This document shows positions 18,300 through 25,317 of a stretch of DNA of 64,000 nt, in pieces. Source of the DNA: a virus; the IMG/VR virus record IMGVR_UViG_3300044630_001218, positions 1-64,000 of that record. The stretch is one strand, 5' to 3'. The translations under genes and the position numbers were made by a program. Numbering within the stretch: the stretch's first letter is position 1; every line of letters begins with the position of its first letter. The notes beneath the pieces were generated by a model. It was not told where the DNA came from and did no database searches. It saw only the letters and a list, made by a program, of their open reading frames with translations.

Positions 18300-18917
18300 T
18301 TACAGTGAACGGAATTTGTCGATGTGCATTAGTGCTTCACCGAGCGGGCCTTCCGGTGCCCCGTATTTATCTAGCAGAACCATGAGTCTGTCACGCTTTT
18401 CCTGTGGCTGCTGCCGGATACAGGATACAAGGTTGAGCATCATGTCGTCGGTTGGGTTCTTGAACTGCCACTTGTGGAGTTCGAAACCGCGAGCAAGAGT
18501 CGAACTCAAGTTCGATAGGCAGTCAGCCATCAGTATCCGTCTAGTTGTGTTGTCATCTAATGGGTCTGGCGTGGGCGGCACATGAGATAACGAACTCGTA
18601 TGGTACAAACCTTCGGTTGCAGGATAGAACTCCATAGCTGCACTCGCTATGAACCCACCGACCAGCGGCGAGTACGCGGCAATTACAATCGGGTCGTATG
18701 AGTTTACTATCATCTTCACCTTGTACCCAGTGACGACTCGTACATGATGTGTGCCGTAACTACCAGTCACCTCGTGGTACTGGTGTGGTATCTCCGACAG
18801 CATGATCTCTGGTTTGTTTCCTAACTGGATATGACGTTCCCAGTCTAGCATCATACCTTCGATCAGTGCGTCCGGTTTCTTGTATCTCTTTCTGAACTGT
18901 GCTCTAGTTAATTTCAT
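18300..18917 (-). CDS. Hypothetical protein (205 residues)
   Basis: Begins MKLTRAQFRKRYKKPDALIE; a mixed alpha/beta central part includes VRVVTGYKVKMIVNSYDPIV and a hydrophobic Gly-Ala stretch, VGGFIASAAMEF. The C-terminal helix has charged repeats (QQPQEKRDRLMVLLDKYG). No catalytic motif. It is the first gene downstream of the MoxR/DUF3150-like/VWA trio on the same strand, 32 bp after the VWA gene, so it may be co-transcribed and may be an accessory of that module. That link is inference from position. Confidence 0.6.
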   Translation of the reverse strand: MKLTRAQFRKRYKKPDALIEGMMLDWERHIQLGNKPEIMLSEIPHQYHEVTGSYGTHHVRVVTGYKVKMIVNSYDPIVIAAYSPLVGGFIASAAMEFYPATEGLYHTSSLSHVPPTPDPLDDNTTRRILMADCLSNLSSTLARGFELHKWQFKNPTDDMMLNLVSCIRQQPQEKRDRLMVLLDKYGAPEGPLGEALMHIDKFRSL

Positions 18918-18949
18918 ACTTCTTATTTCTTTTTAGTTGTTTTATTTTA

Positions 18950-20353
18950 TCACACATCAGTAATCTCGATAACCTCACCAGCTTTAAATGCACTGGTATG
19001 GGCACCAGTTGACAGCCAGAGCAGGGGGAACTCGACATTGGTGATGTCTTTCAGATCATCCGAGTATCCGTCCGTTAGGTAGACCATGACATCCACATCC
19101 TGCGCATGCTCGGCTACCCAATCAAAGGCTGGCTTGAACTTCGTACCACCCCCGCCCTTGAGTTTGGCTGGCACGGTGTCGCCTACCTCAAGAGTCAAGT
19201 CATCGGCTACCACATGCGAGACGGATAGTAGGTGCAACTTGTCTGGCTTGAGGTCATCGAGTACCGCTTGTGCTTCGCTGAGGAAGCGGTCGTAGGTGCG
19301 CTGTCCAATTGAACCGGAGGTATCCAGTACCAGTACTATCTCTCCGGCGTTGCGGGTGCGGCGACCAGCGGCGACGAGTCCAGTTGTCTGGAAGATCGGG
19401 TTGTTGAACGGCGCATCCCATCCGTTGCGTGAACGCTTTGTCAACCACTCACGTAGCAGGTCGGGCCAGCTCAACGAGGAACTGGTACGCTGTGACTGCA
19501 AGCGGTTGGCAGTTGTGCCCTTGTCACCTTGTTGGCGGCGATCTATTTCGTCGGCGATGAAGATCGAATCGTTGGCTTCTTCGATGCGGTCGATGACTTC
19601 CTGCTTGGACTCACCGTCTTCGGCTTCCGGCTCGAACGTATCCGGTGCGCCAGTGCCGACAAAGTCCGACAGATCATCTCCACTATCCAACTCGTCAGTG
19701 TCGGTAGCACTATCACCCCCGCTGTCAGGATCACTAGTAGTACTGTCTTCACTGCTCTCCTGCTCATTGCCTTCGCTGTCTTCGCTGTCGTCTTGATCGC
19801 TGTCTTCATTGTTATCATTGTTGGTATCATTGTTGGTATCATCTTGTTGTTGGGATGGTTTAGGATTAATCTCTTGGTTCTGTTGTGGTTTAGCTAGTAT
19901 GCGGTAGAGTTGCTCGGCTGAATTGTTGCCGGACAACTGCTCGTCAAGGAGCACGCCCTCGATGAGGGGGAATACTTCCTTGCCGATCTCACGGTTGCGG
20001 TTGGCGATCATCGCATTGATGATGTAGTCAGCCGCAACATTAGCAGTCTTCGAGTCGGGTAGTTTGGCGAGACGCCAGCCGTGACCGAGCAGTGCGTGCA
20101 ATGCTTCATGCACTAGCAGGAATGCAATGAGGCCAGCACCGTTTGGTTTGTTGGCTAATTTGTTGATGCCATCCCTGTTGAGTAGCAAGGTGGCACCGTC
20201 CGTTGCGCCGTATGGTACAGCGTCCGACCACTGCCAGCTCATAGACATGAGCTTGCTGTGTGCGATGAACCAGTACCGACCTGTTGTCCGCATGGCTACG
20301 GACAACGGGTGGTTGGTGGCGAATGATGTGGGGTCTATCATGTTTGTTTCCAT
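18950..20353 (-). CDS. Metallopeptidase-VWA protein (DUF2201/CobT-like)
   Basis: 467 residues in three parts. The N-terminal metallopeptidase-like domain has HEALHALLGH at residues 82-91, a HExxHxxxxH zinc site, followed by AADYIINA. Residues about 155-235 are an extremely acidic, low-complexity linker rich in Asp, Asn, Glu and Ser. The C-terminal von Willebrand A domain has a MIDAS start LDTSGSIG at D344-G351 and later YLTDGYSDD. MoxR AAA+ ATPases act with VWA proteins as chaperone pairs that load metals or remodel partners. Encoded 20 bp after a DUF3150-like gene and downstream of a MoxR ATPase, it is the likely ATPase partner. The substrate is unknown. Confidence 0.85.
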   Translation of the reverse strand: METNMIDPTSFATNHPLSVAMRTTGRYWFIAHSKLMSMSWQWSDAVPYGATDGATLLLNRDGINKLANKPNGAGLIAFLLVHEALHALLGHGWRLAKLPDSKTANVAADYIINAMIANRNREIGKEVFPLIEGVLLDEQLSGNNSAEQLYRILAKPQQNQEINPKPSQQQDDTNNDTNNDNNEDSDQDDSEDSEGNEQESSEDSTTSDPDSGGDSATDTDELDSGDDLSDFVGTGAPDTFEPEAEDGESKQEVIDRIEEANDSIFIADEIDRRQQGDKGTTANRLQSQRTSSSLSWPDLLREWLTKRSRNGWDAPFNNPIFQTTGLVAAGRRTRNAGEIVLVLDTSGSIGQRTYDRFLSEAQAVLDDLKPDKLHLLSVSHVVADDLTLEVGDTVPAKLKGGGGTKFKPAFDWVAEHAQDVDVMVYLTDGYSDDLKDITNVEFPLLWLSTGAHTSAFKAGEVIEITDV

Positions 20354-20373
20354 TTGTATTTATGTGGTTGGTA

Positions 20374-21246
20374 TTACAGACCGAGAGCGGCAAGAGTCTC
20401 GTCAGCTTTTACAGCTGCGGCTTCCGCCTTCTGGGCAATGCGAACACGCTCGTCTTGCGTCAGCTCGCCAGCAGGAATGCGAGCAGCGTCAGCTACTGCA
20501 AGTACAACTTGCTCGATCTCCGGTAGCTCGAAGAAGTTGAGCTTCTGCACACGCTGTGCCTCTTCACGCAGCTTGTCGAACTGCGACAGGTGCAAGCGGT
20601 CAGCGTTGCGCAAGCGGTTGGAGAACTCTGCGATCACAGCTTTCAGATCGTTGATCGGGCCAGCGTGTGAAGCACGGAGCATCTCTGTCACCTGCCGTTG
20701 CGAGTCAGCACGCACGCGGTTGGCAACCTCTTCGGTGAGGCCGACAAGCACGGCATCGTCAACCGCAACAGGCTGGTTGATGATGGTCAAGTTCATGGTG
20801 AACTTGCTCGCCACCTCCGTAGCAGTAGGGATCTGCACCTCGTTGACGAACGAACCTAATTGCGTATGCAAGGAGGTGAGTAGGTCAGGATAGGTAGCGA
20901 GGATATCCTCACGGACGGTATCGAGTTCTGCTTGCGCATCATCGAAGATGTTCTGCACTTCGGCGACATCCTTGATGCGGAGGTAGATGCCTCCGGTCTG
21001 GCAGAGCGAACCGCAACGGCGGACGGCAACGCCTGTCCGTTGTTGCAGACTGATAGCACGACCGACTGCCGTGCCTCGCGCCGTGAGGATCGTGTTGTAG
21101 ACACGAGCCGCATTGCGGTCAGCTCCAGCGGCAGTCACCGCCCTCGTTGATGCACTACGATTGAGTGCGTTGGTTGCTGGTGCCGTGGTGCTGAAGTGGC
21201 AGAGCACGATGGATTGGAATGCCTTGAGTTGTTGTGTAGTAGTCAT
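20374..21246 (-). CDS. DUF3150-like protein between MoxR and VWA genes
   Basis: 290 residues. After an Ala/Thr-rich start it is almost all helix, with long amphipathic stretches such as VQNIFDDAQAELDTVREDIL and RLRNADRLHLSQFDKLREEA, ending AAVKADETLAALGL. Proteins of this length placed between a phage MoxR ATPase and a VWA/metallopeptidase gene are often annotated DUF3150; I base the assignment on context and helical layout, not on a search. Spacing is 39 bp to the ATPase gene and 20 bp to the VWA gene. It could be an adaptor or the structural target of the ATPase. Confidence 0.6.
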   Translation of the reverse strand: MTTTQQLKAFQSIVLCHFSTTAPATNALNRSASTRAVTAAGADRNAARVYNTILTARGTAVGRAISLQQRTGVAVRRCGSLCQTGGIYLRIKDVAEVQNIFDDAQAELDTVREDILATYPDLLTSLHTQLGSFVNEVQIPTATEVASKFTMNLTIINQPVAVDDAVLVGLTEEVANRVRADSQRQVTEMLRASHAGPINDLKAVIAEFSNRLRNADRLHLSQFDKLREEAQRVQKLNFFELPEIEQVVLAVADAARIPAGELTQDERVRIAQKAEAAAVKADETLAALGL

Positions 21247-21285
21247 GTTGTATTTCTATTCTGTTTGTTTTGTTTTGTTGTTTGC

Positions 21286-22368
21286 TTATGCGAGGATGAG
21301 GTCACGGCTTTGTGGGTGCTCATCCAGAGGGATGCCTCGGCGTACGGCAGAGCGTGCACCGAACTCACGAATGTCGCCACGGCAACGGAGCAGTAGGGAT
21401 ACAAGCCAGTCGAAGCCGCCGCTGTGTACGGCAATGGCGATGTCCTTGACGCCGCGAGTAGCGATGGCAAGGCAAGCGGACACGAGGGCGAACTGCACCG
21501 CAGGATCTTCCGGTACCTTAAAGGAATCGGGGTCAGCCTTGAGGGTGGCGATGTCCGGCAACTTGTCCACATGCTGGAGGAATGCGAAGTAAGTAGACGC
21601 CGCACGATCACCGACCGAACCTCGCACGAACTTGCGGAACGCTTCCGGTTTGGTGGCGCGGAATGGGTGTGCCAGTGCTACCGCTTCCCATGTACGAGGA
21701 CATGGATGGGGCACGCCATCGTACGGCATGACGACAGGCGGGTTGAAGTGGTCGAGTCCGTCACCGCTAGTCGTACCAAACTTGAGGAACGCTGGCACAT
21801 GAGACCCGCTTGCCGTCAGCTTGGCTTGACTATCGTACCAATCAAGCCAGTCCCCGACATTGGGTTCGAGCGTGACCTTGACGCAACGCTCGGTGAACGG
21901 GGCATCCTCAACGGCGGATCGGGTGCCGTCCTGTCTGCGGTTGGAGGCGCAGACTACGAAGACATTCGAGCCTAACACATGAGGTCCAACCATCCTGTCA
22001 CCGGATGCAGGGTACAGGGAACGGAGCAGGGCACGAACCGCAGGGTCATAGTCGTTGCACTCGTCGAGGAACAAGAGCACAGGCTCGTCACCTACACGCT
22101 TGGCAGTAGGCCAAATGTCCGGTGCGTAGAACGACATGTCATCGCCGTCTGGTTTGCCGTATCCGATCACCTCTTGCGGGCCCTGCCCGTTGAGGTTGAC
22201 ACAATACACCTTGCGTCCCATCTGCGGGGCGAGGATCTTGGTGACGATGCTGGTCTTGCCAGCACCACCGCTACCCACGATGAACAGGAAGCGGTCGGTT
22301 GCTACTGCGATCTCCGCGAGGTCGAGGAGTTCGGATGGTTTGGTTGGGTTAATGGAGTTAGTTGTCAT
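21286..22368 (-). CDS. MoxR/CobS-type AAA+ ATPase
   Basis: 360 residues. Walker A GSGGAGKTS at residues 32-40 (K38), Walker B VLLFLDECN at about 97-105 (D102, E103), and a sensor-1-like VFVVCASNRR near 140. A conserved NLNGQGPQEVIGYG stretch follows Walker A, typical of MoxR/CobS ATPases, which use ATP to remodel VWA-domain partners. It is the first gene of a three-gene set with a DUF3150-like protein and a VWA-metallopeptidase, transcribed from the promoter at 22436-22464. In host cells such pairs mature metalloenzymes or complexes; the phage role is unknown. Confidence 0.88.
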   Translation of the reverse strand: MTTNSINPTKPSELLDLAEIAVATDRFLFIVGSGGAGKTSIVTKILAPQMGRKVYCVNLNGQGPQEVIGYGKPDGDDMSFYAPDIWPTAKRVGDEPVLLFLDECNDYDPAVRALLRSLYPASGDRMVGPHVLGSNVFVVCASNRRQDGTRSAVEDAPFTERCVKVTLEPNVGDWLDWYDSQAKLTASGSHVPAFLKFGTTSGDGLDHFNPPVVMPYDGVPHPCPRTWEAVALAHPFRATKPEAFRKFVRGSVGDRAASTYFAFLQHVDKLPDIATLKADPDSFKVPEDPAVQFALVSACLAIATRGVKDIAIAVHSGGFDWLVSLLLRCRGDIREFGARSAVRRGIPLDEHPQSRDLILA

Positions 22369-22435
22369 ATTATTTTTGTTTGCTTTTGTATTAGAGGGCC
22401 GACCATTTGTGCTGTCGCAGTCGGCGTTGCGATCA

Positions 22436-22464
22436 TCTGTAATTCAGTTTCCGCAGTAGGTCAA
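22436..22464 (-). promoter_or_regulatory. Promoter of the MoxR/DUF3150-like/VWA operon
   Basis: Minus strand TTGACC (22464-22459), 17-bp spacer, TACAGA (22441-22436). Predicted transcription start near 22429, leaving a leader of about 60 bases rich in A before ATG 22368. Unlike the plus-strand promoters this one is not leaderless. Confidence 0.55.
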
Positions 22465-22474
22465 TACCTTTTTC

Positions 22475-22675
22475 TCAATTATTTTCTTTTGAGATTGTGG
22501 CAAGCCGTATGGTAGCGGCCAAGTGGATGGCACTACCTGTATCCGGCAACGCTTCAAGTACCTTGCCGTTGTGGATAGGGTAGACCGCAACGGATTGGAG
22601 GTCGTTGTTGTCGTCGGTTATCGCTTGGAAAACAAACGGCATACCCTCCGGCAGGATCTCTCGTACTACTCTCAT
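22475..22675 (-). CDS. Hypothetical protein (66 residues)
   Basis: MRVVREILPEGMPFVFQAIT with alternating strand-like segments (SVAVYPIHNGKVLEALPDTG) and a C-terminal helix. Its ATG is 2 bp after the stop of the Api92-like gene. The MoxR promoter follows just downstream. No family recognised; possibly a small beta fold. Confidence 0.55.
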   Translation of the reverse strand: MRVVREILPEGMPFVFQAITDDNNDLQSVAVYPIHNGKVLEALPDTGSAIHLAATIRLATISKENN

Positions 22676-22677
22676 GG

Positions 22678-23157
22678 TTAATCCTCCCCCTCGATTAGTT
22701 CTTCCATGTCGTAGCCGAAGTAGTCCACCGCGAACTGATTGATCTCGTCGTTGTCGTCGGTGTCCTCTTCGTGCGACATGCCATTCGATATGTGTGCCGT
22801 GCCAGCAAAGCCCATGCCGAACTCGACATAACGCAGGACGAACTCATCGTTCGGGAACTTCTTCGACAGGGCAGCGATTGCTTGGCAAGGCGGAGACCAC
22901 GCAGTCATAAAGGTAGCCTGTTGGATGTGATCGCTGTTAAGCATGAACTGCTCGAACACATCTCGTTGCTCTTGCTCATCGAGATCCCACTTCGTACCCC
23001 AATTATCAACTCGCCAGTCGTACCATCCGCTACCTTCGAGTAGTTCAGGCGGTGTCGGCTTGATCTTCTCGAACGATAGACTATTCTTCTGCAAGTAGGA
23101 TTGCAGTTCATCGGATGGGGATTCAATTGTCAGTATGTTTTCGCACCAGTTTGGCAT
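22678..23157 (-). CDS. Api92/YubB-like ferredoxin-fold protein
   Basis: 159 residues. The start MPNWCENILTI, the central WRVDNWGTKWD and the later TAWSPPCQAI are hallmarks of the Api92-like/YubB family (DUF1281), found on plasmids, phages and integrated elements. The family has a ferredoxin-like fold and no known enzymatic role. The C-terminus is acidic (HEEDTDDNDEINQ). Leader before ATG is A-rich (AACAAATAGAAAACAAATAC) with no Shine-Dalgarno sequence. Confidence 0.7.
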   Translation of the reverse strand: MPNWCENILTIESPSDELQSYLQKNSLSFEKIKPTPPELLEGSGWYDWRVDNWGTKWDLDEQEQRDVFEQFMLNSDHIQQATFMTAWSPPCQAIAALSKKFPNDEFVLRYVEFGMGFAGTAHISNGMSHEEDTDDNDEINQFAVDYFGYDMEELIEGED

Positions 23158-23177
23158 TGTATTTGTTTTCTATTTGT

Positions 23178-23342
23178 TTAGTTATCTTTGTTGTGGTCAC
23201 TCATTACTTGTTCGAGGATTACCTTTAGCTCTATTGCTGTCTCACTATCCCCGCCAGAGTATTCATCAGCGAGAGCAATAGCTTCCGTTGCGATTTCTTT
23301 GAGGGCTTCGATTGTTGCTAGTAGTTTTTCAATGGTAGACAT
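23178..23342 (-). CDS. Hypothetical protein (54 residues), helical
   Basis: MSTIEKLLATIEALKEIATE then SETAIELKVILEQVMSD: two amphipathic helices, probably a small coiled coil. An in-frame ATG further upstream would add residues encoded by a 55-bp repeated leader (23340-23394) that also precedes the gene at 23708-24046, so the ATG at 23342, right after that leader, was chosen. Confidence 0.55.
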   Translation of the reverse strand: MSTIEKLLATIEALKEIATEAIALADEYSGGDSETAIELKVILEQVMSDHNKDN

Positions 23343-23394
23343 ATGTTTGTTTCTATTTGTTAGGTTGTGCTCCAACTATGCGGTAAGCTACGCA
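23340..23394 (-). repeat. Duplicated 55-bp gene leader, copy 1
   Basis: Near-identical (2 mismatches) to 24044-24098. On the minus strand it reads TGCGTAGCTTACCGCAT..., a short hairpin-like GTTG/CAAC pair, then AACAAATAGAAACAAAC and the ATG. It supplies the same 5' leader to two unrelated genes. Confidence 0.8.
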
Positions 23395-23406
23395 TCCAGT
23401 TAAGTG

Positions 23407-23706
23407 TTAGTCGTTGCCCTTCGCAAACTGCATGAAGGCATAGGCAAGATTGTCTATGAGGTCGTCGAGTTCTACATTAGGATCATCCATAGAACAAGTC
23501 GCATAGATGTGCTGTTCGATAGGCCCCCACACTTCAAGCTCCTGCTGGTCAGCAAGTGCTTGCCTGTCCTCGCCATTGGCATCCGCGAGGATTGCTTTGC
23601 GTAGTCTCTCACCAGTCCAGTCGTCATGGCATGATGACAGGTAGAATGATGCCGCTAGTTTATATGCTTCGTCGCTCGTATTCATATTCATATTTTTATT
23701 GTTCAT
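23407..23706 (-). CDS. Hypothetical protein (99 residues)
   Basis: Acidic helical protein; the core reads EAYKLAASFYLSSCHDDWTG and later DDLIDNLAYAFMQFAKGND. Start ATG 23706 lies 1 bp after the stop of the preceding gene; later in-frame Met codons are alternatives. Two cysteines are scattered, with no metal motif. Function unknown. Confidence 0.55.
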   Translation of the reverse strand: MNNKNMNMNTSDEAYKLAASFYLSSCHDDWTGERLRKAILADANGEDRQALADQQELEVWGPIEQHIYATCSMDDPNVELDDLIDNLAYAFMQFAKGND

Positions 23707-23707
23707 G

Positions 23708-24046
23708 TTATTGTGGTTTGATTCCTGTTAAATCTGCAATGGCGTCGATGATCGCATACCATTGCGGGTCGTTGTCTTCTGGATCGGAGTCCCTCAAATC
23801 GCGGAGGGAGTTCTGTATTCTCTGGATCTCTTCGTGTTTGCGGTACTTTTGTTTCGGGTTAGACGGCTTGTGTATCCCACACACAAGACAGCAGTCGTCG
23901 TCGCAGTCTGGTGTGTCCTCTTCGCAGTCAATGCAATGGGAGTACTCGTCGATTCCAATGTCTAATGCGTAAGCAAAGACAGCGGATGGGCCGCCACTAT
24001 CGTAGTGCTTGATTGCTTCTTCGTATTGTTTCTGTGTTGCTTTCAT
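23708..24046 (-). CDS. Cysteine-rich hypothetical protein (112 residues)
   Basis: The centre carries CIDCEEDTPDCDDDCCLVCG, a dense cysteine/aspartate cluster likely to bind zinc. It is flanked by a helical start (MKATQKQYEEAIKHYDSGG) and a helical charged end (IQNSLRDLRDSDPEDN). ATG 24046 follows the duplicated 55-bp leader (24044-24098). No family recognised. Confidence 0.6.
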   Translation of the reverse strand: MKATQKQYEEAIKHYDSGGPSAVFAYALDIGIDEYSHCIDCEEDTPDCDDDCCLVCGIHKPSNPKQKYRKHEEIQRIQNSLRDLRDSDPEDNDPQWYAIIDAIADLTGIKPQ

Positions 24047-24098
24047 ATGCTTGTTTCTATTTGTTAGGTTGTGCTCCAACCATGCGGTAAGCTACGCA
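24044..24098 (-). repeat. Duplicated 55-bp gene leader, copy 2
   Basis: Second copy of the 23340-23394 leader, two substitutions. Between it and the next upstream gene end (24129) lies a CAGGATACAGG motif (24104-24114). Confidence 0.8.
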
Positions 24099-24128
24099 GT
24101 ATCCATCGTGCAGGATACAGGCTTCGTG

Positions 24129-24221
24129 TTATCTGAATCGTGTGTTGTCGTTGTCCTGCAACAGGGCAGAGATAACGACAGCCAGCAGGATCAAGAGTAT
24201 GATTACTAGTGGGGTTGTCAT
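24129..24221 (-). CDS. Tiny membrane protein (30 residues)
   Basis: MTTPLVIILLILLAVVISAL is a clean transmembrane segment, followed by a charged tail LQDNDNTRFR. ATG 24221 overlaps the stop of the peptidase gene (ATGA), which suggests translational coupling. No lysis partner is nearby. Role unknown; it resembles the 33- and 28-residue membrane peptides elsewhere in this block in size only. Confidence 0.55.
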   Translation of the reverse strand: MTTPLVIILLILLAVVISALLQDNDNTRFR

Positions 24222-25270
24222 ACCAGTACGGGTTTGTGTTTTGCTGTGACAGAATAACTATCTAGTTCTTCTGACATCTCATAGGAGATTAGTAGTTCTT
24301 CGAGGTCATCGGTCGTAGCCTTGTCGAGTTGGTCGTAGTACCTGCAATAACCGAAGTCTTCGAGATCCGCTATTAGTTTATCTCTGTAATCGGAGTGCGG
24401 TTGGAATGTATCGGCGGCTAGTTCCTTGTCGATGTCGTCCCATGTATTGTTCTTCGACCACTTCCATTTACTCGTCGTAGTGTACGACTTGTATGTGGGC
24501 CAGTTGTCAACAGGCTTGTGCGACCAGCGGTGGTTGCCCATCGTGGTTGCGATTGCATAGGCTAGGTCACAGGCAATCTGCAACTCGTCGAGATGCACGA
24601 CCTCGGTGTGTGAGTGCGGGTTGTGGTAGCCAGATGATATGTTAATCATCGAGACGCCGAGGCCGCGACTCGCAAGCTCGCCGATGTCGGTGACGCTACC
24701 TGTATTCTCGCTGTGCCTACTGGCTTGCGGCAAGGCAAGCACGGCAGCAATGAACTCATCCGATGCACAGGTCATGCCGTTGGTATCACGAATGACATCG
24801 AAGGTTCGGTTGTTCCTATCCGCTTGCAGGACAAAGGACGCATGGTCGAACCATGTGAGTGGCACTTCACCGCTACCAATACACCCGACTTCCTCGTCAC
24901 GAACGAACACCGCTGTGCAATGATTGAGTCTGTGCAACATCTCAAGTGCAAGGTAGATACCACACTTGTCGTCGCCGCCGACACCGCATTGCTTGTCGTT
25001 GCCGTCCACTGCGGATAGTACATTGTCCTTCAGACGCAACGACATGAAGGGCGCATAGCTATGCACCTGATCCATGTGTGCTAGGAAGTAAGGGTGTGGG
25101 CCAGTCGGCCCGCCTTTACGGATTAGCAGGTTGCCTCTGTTGCGTATGATGGTGCAACCCTTCGGGGCGAGGGACGAGATGACCTGCATGGCATGGTCAT
25201 TGCACTTCTTATTTTGTGACGGGTTCTGTATCTCGAACACCGCCTTCAGCATTTTGTTATTCACTTTCAT
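24218..25270 (-). CDS. M20/M28-like zinc peptidase
   Basis: 350 residues. Candidate di-zinc ligands appear in the order expected for M20/M28/M42 peptidases: YFLAHMDQVH (H65, D67), GGDDKCG (D100 or D101), VRDEEVGCIGS (E126, E127), LQADRNN (D151) and SSGYHNPHSHTE (H216/H219/H221). The C-terminal 90 residues (Trp-rich, then acidic helices) lie beyond the catalytic core. These enzymes remove amino acids from peptides or act on related amides, in the cytoplasm. A phage copy is uncommon. It could recycle peptides or inactivate a host peptide or acyl-amino signal; the substrate cannot be read from the sequence. Confidence 0.75.
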   Translation of the reverse strand: MKVNNKMLKAVFEIQNPSQNKKCNDHAMQVISSLAPKGCTIIRNRGNLLIRKGGPTGPHPYFLAHMDQVHSYAPFMSLRLKDNVLSAVDGNDKQCGVGGDDKCGIYLALEMLHRLNHCTAVFVRDEEVGCIGSGEVPLTWFDHASFVLQADRNNRTFDVIRDTNGMTCASDEFIAAVLALPQASRHSENTGSVTDIGELASRGLGVSMINISSGYHNPHSHTEVVHLDELQIACDLAYAIATTMGNHRWSHKPVDNWPTYKSYTTTSKWKWSKNNTWDDIDKELAADTFQPHSDYRDKLIADLEDFGYCRYYDQLDKATTDDLEELLISYEMSEELDSYSVTAKHKPVLV

Positions 25271-25284
25271 ATGTATCTGATTTG

Positions 25285-25304
25285 TTATTCGGTTAACCGA
25301 ATAA
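25285..25304. repeat. Perfect 20-bp palindrome in intergenic gap
   Basis: TTATTCGGTT followed directly by AACCGAATAA. It is a variant of the CTTATTCCGT...ACGGAATAAG hairpin that separates the other genes of this block, with changed but compensating bases. Confidence 0.7.
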
Positions 25305-25317
25305 GGATTGGTTAGGG

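Noticed and set aside
22365-22436. 23-codon frame as a leader peptide before the MoxR ATPase gene
   Set aside because: Its ATG overlaps the predicted -10 box, so it would not be fully transcribed from that promoter; no regulatory stem was seen.
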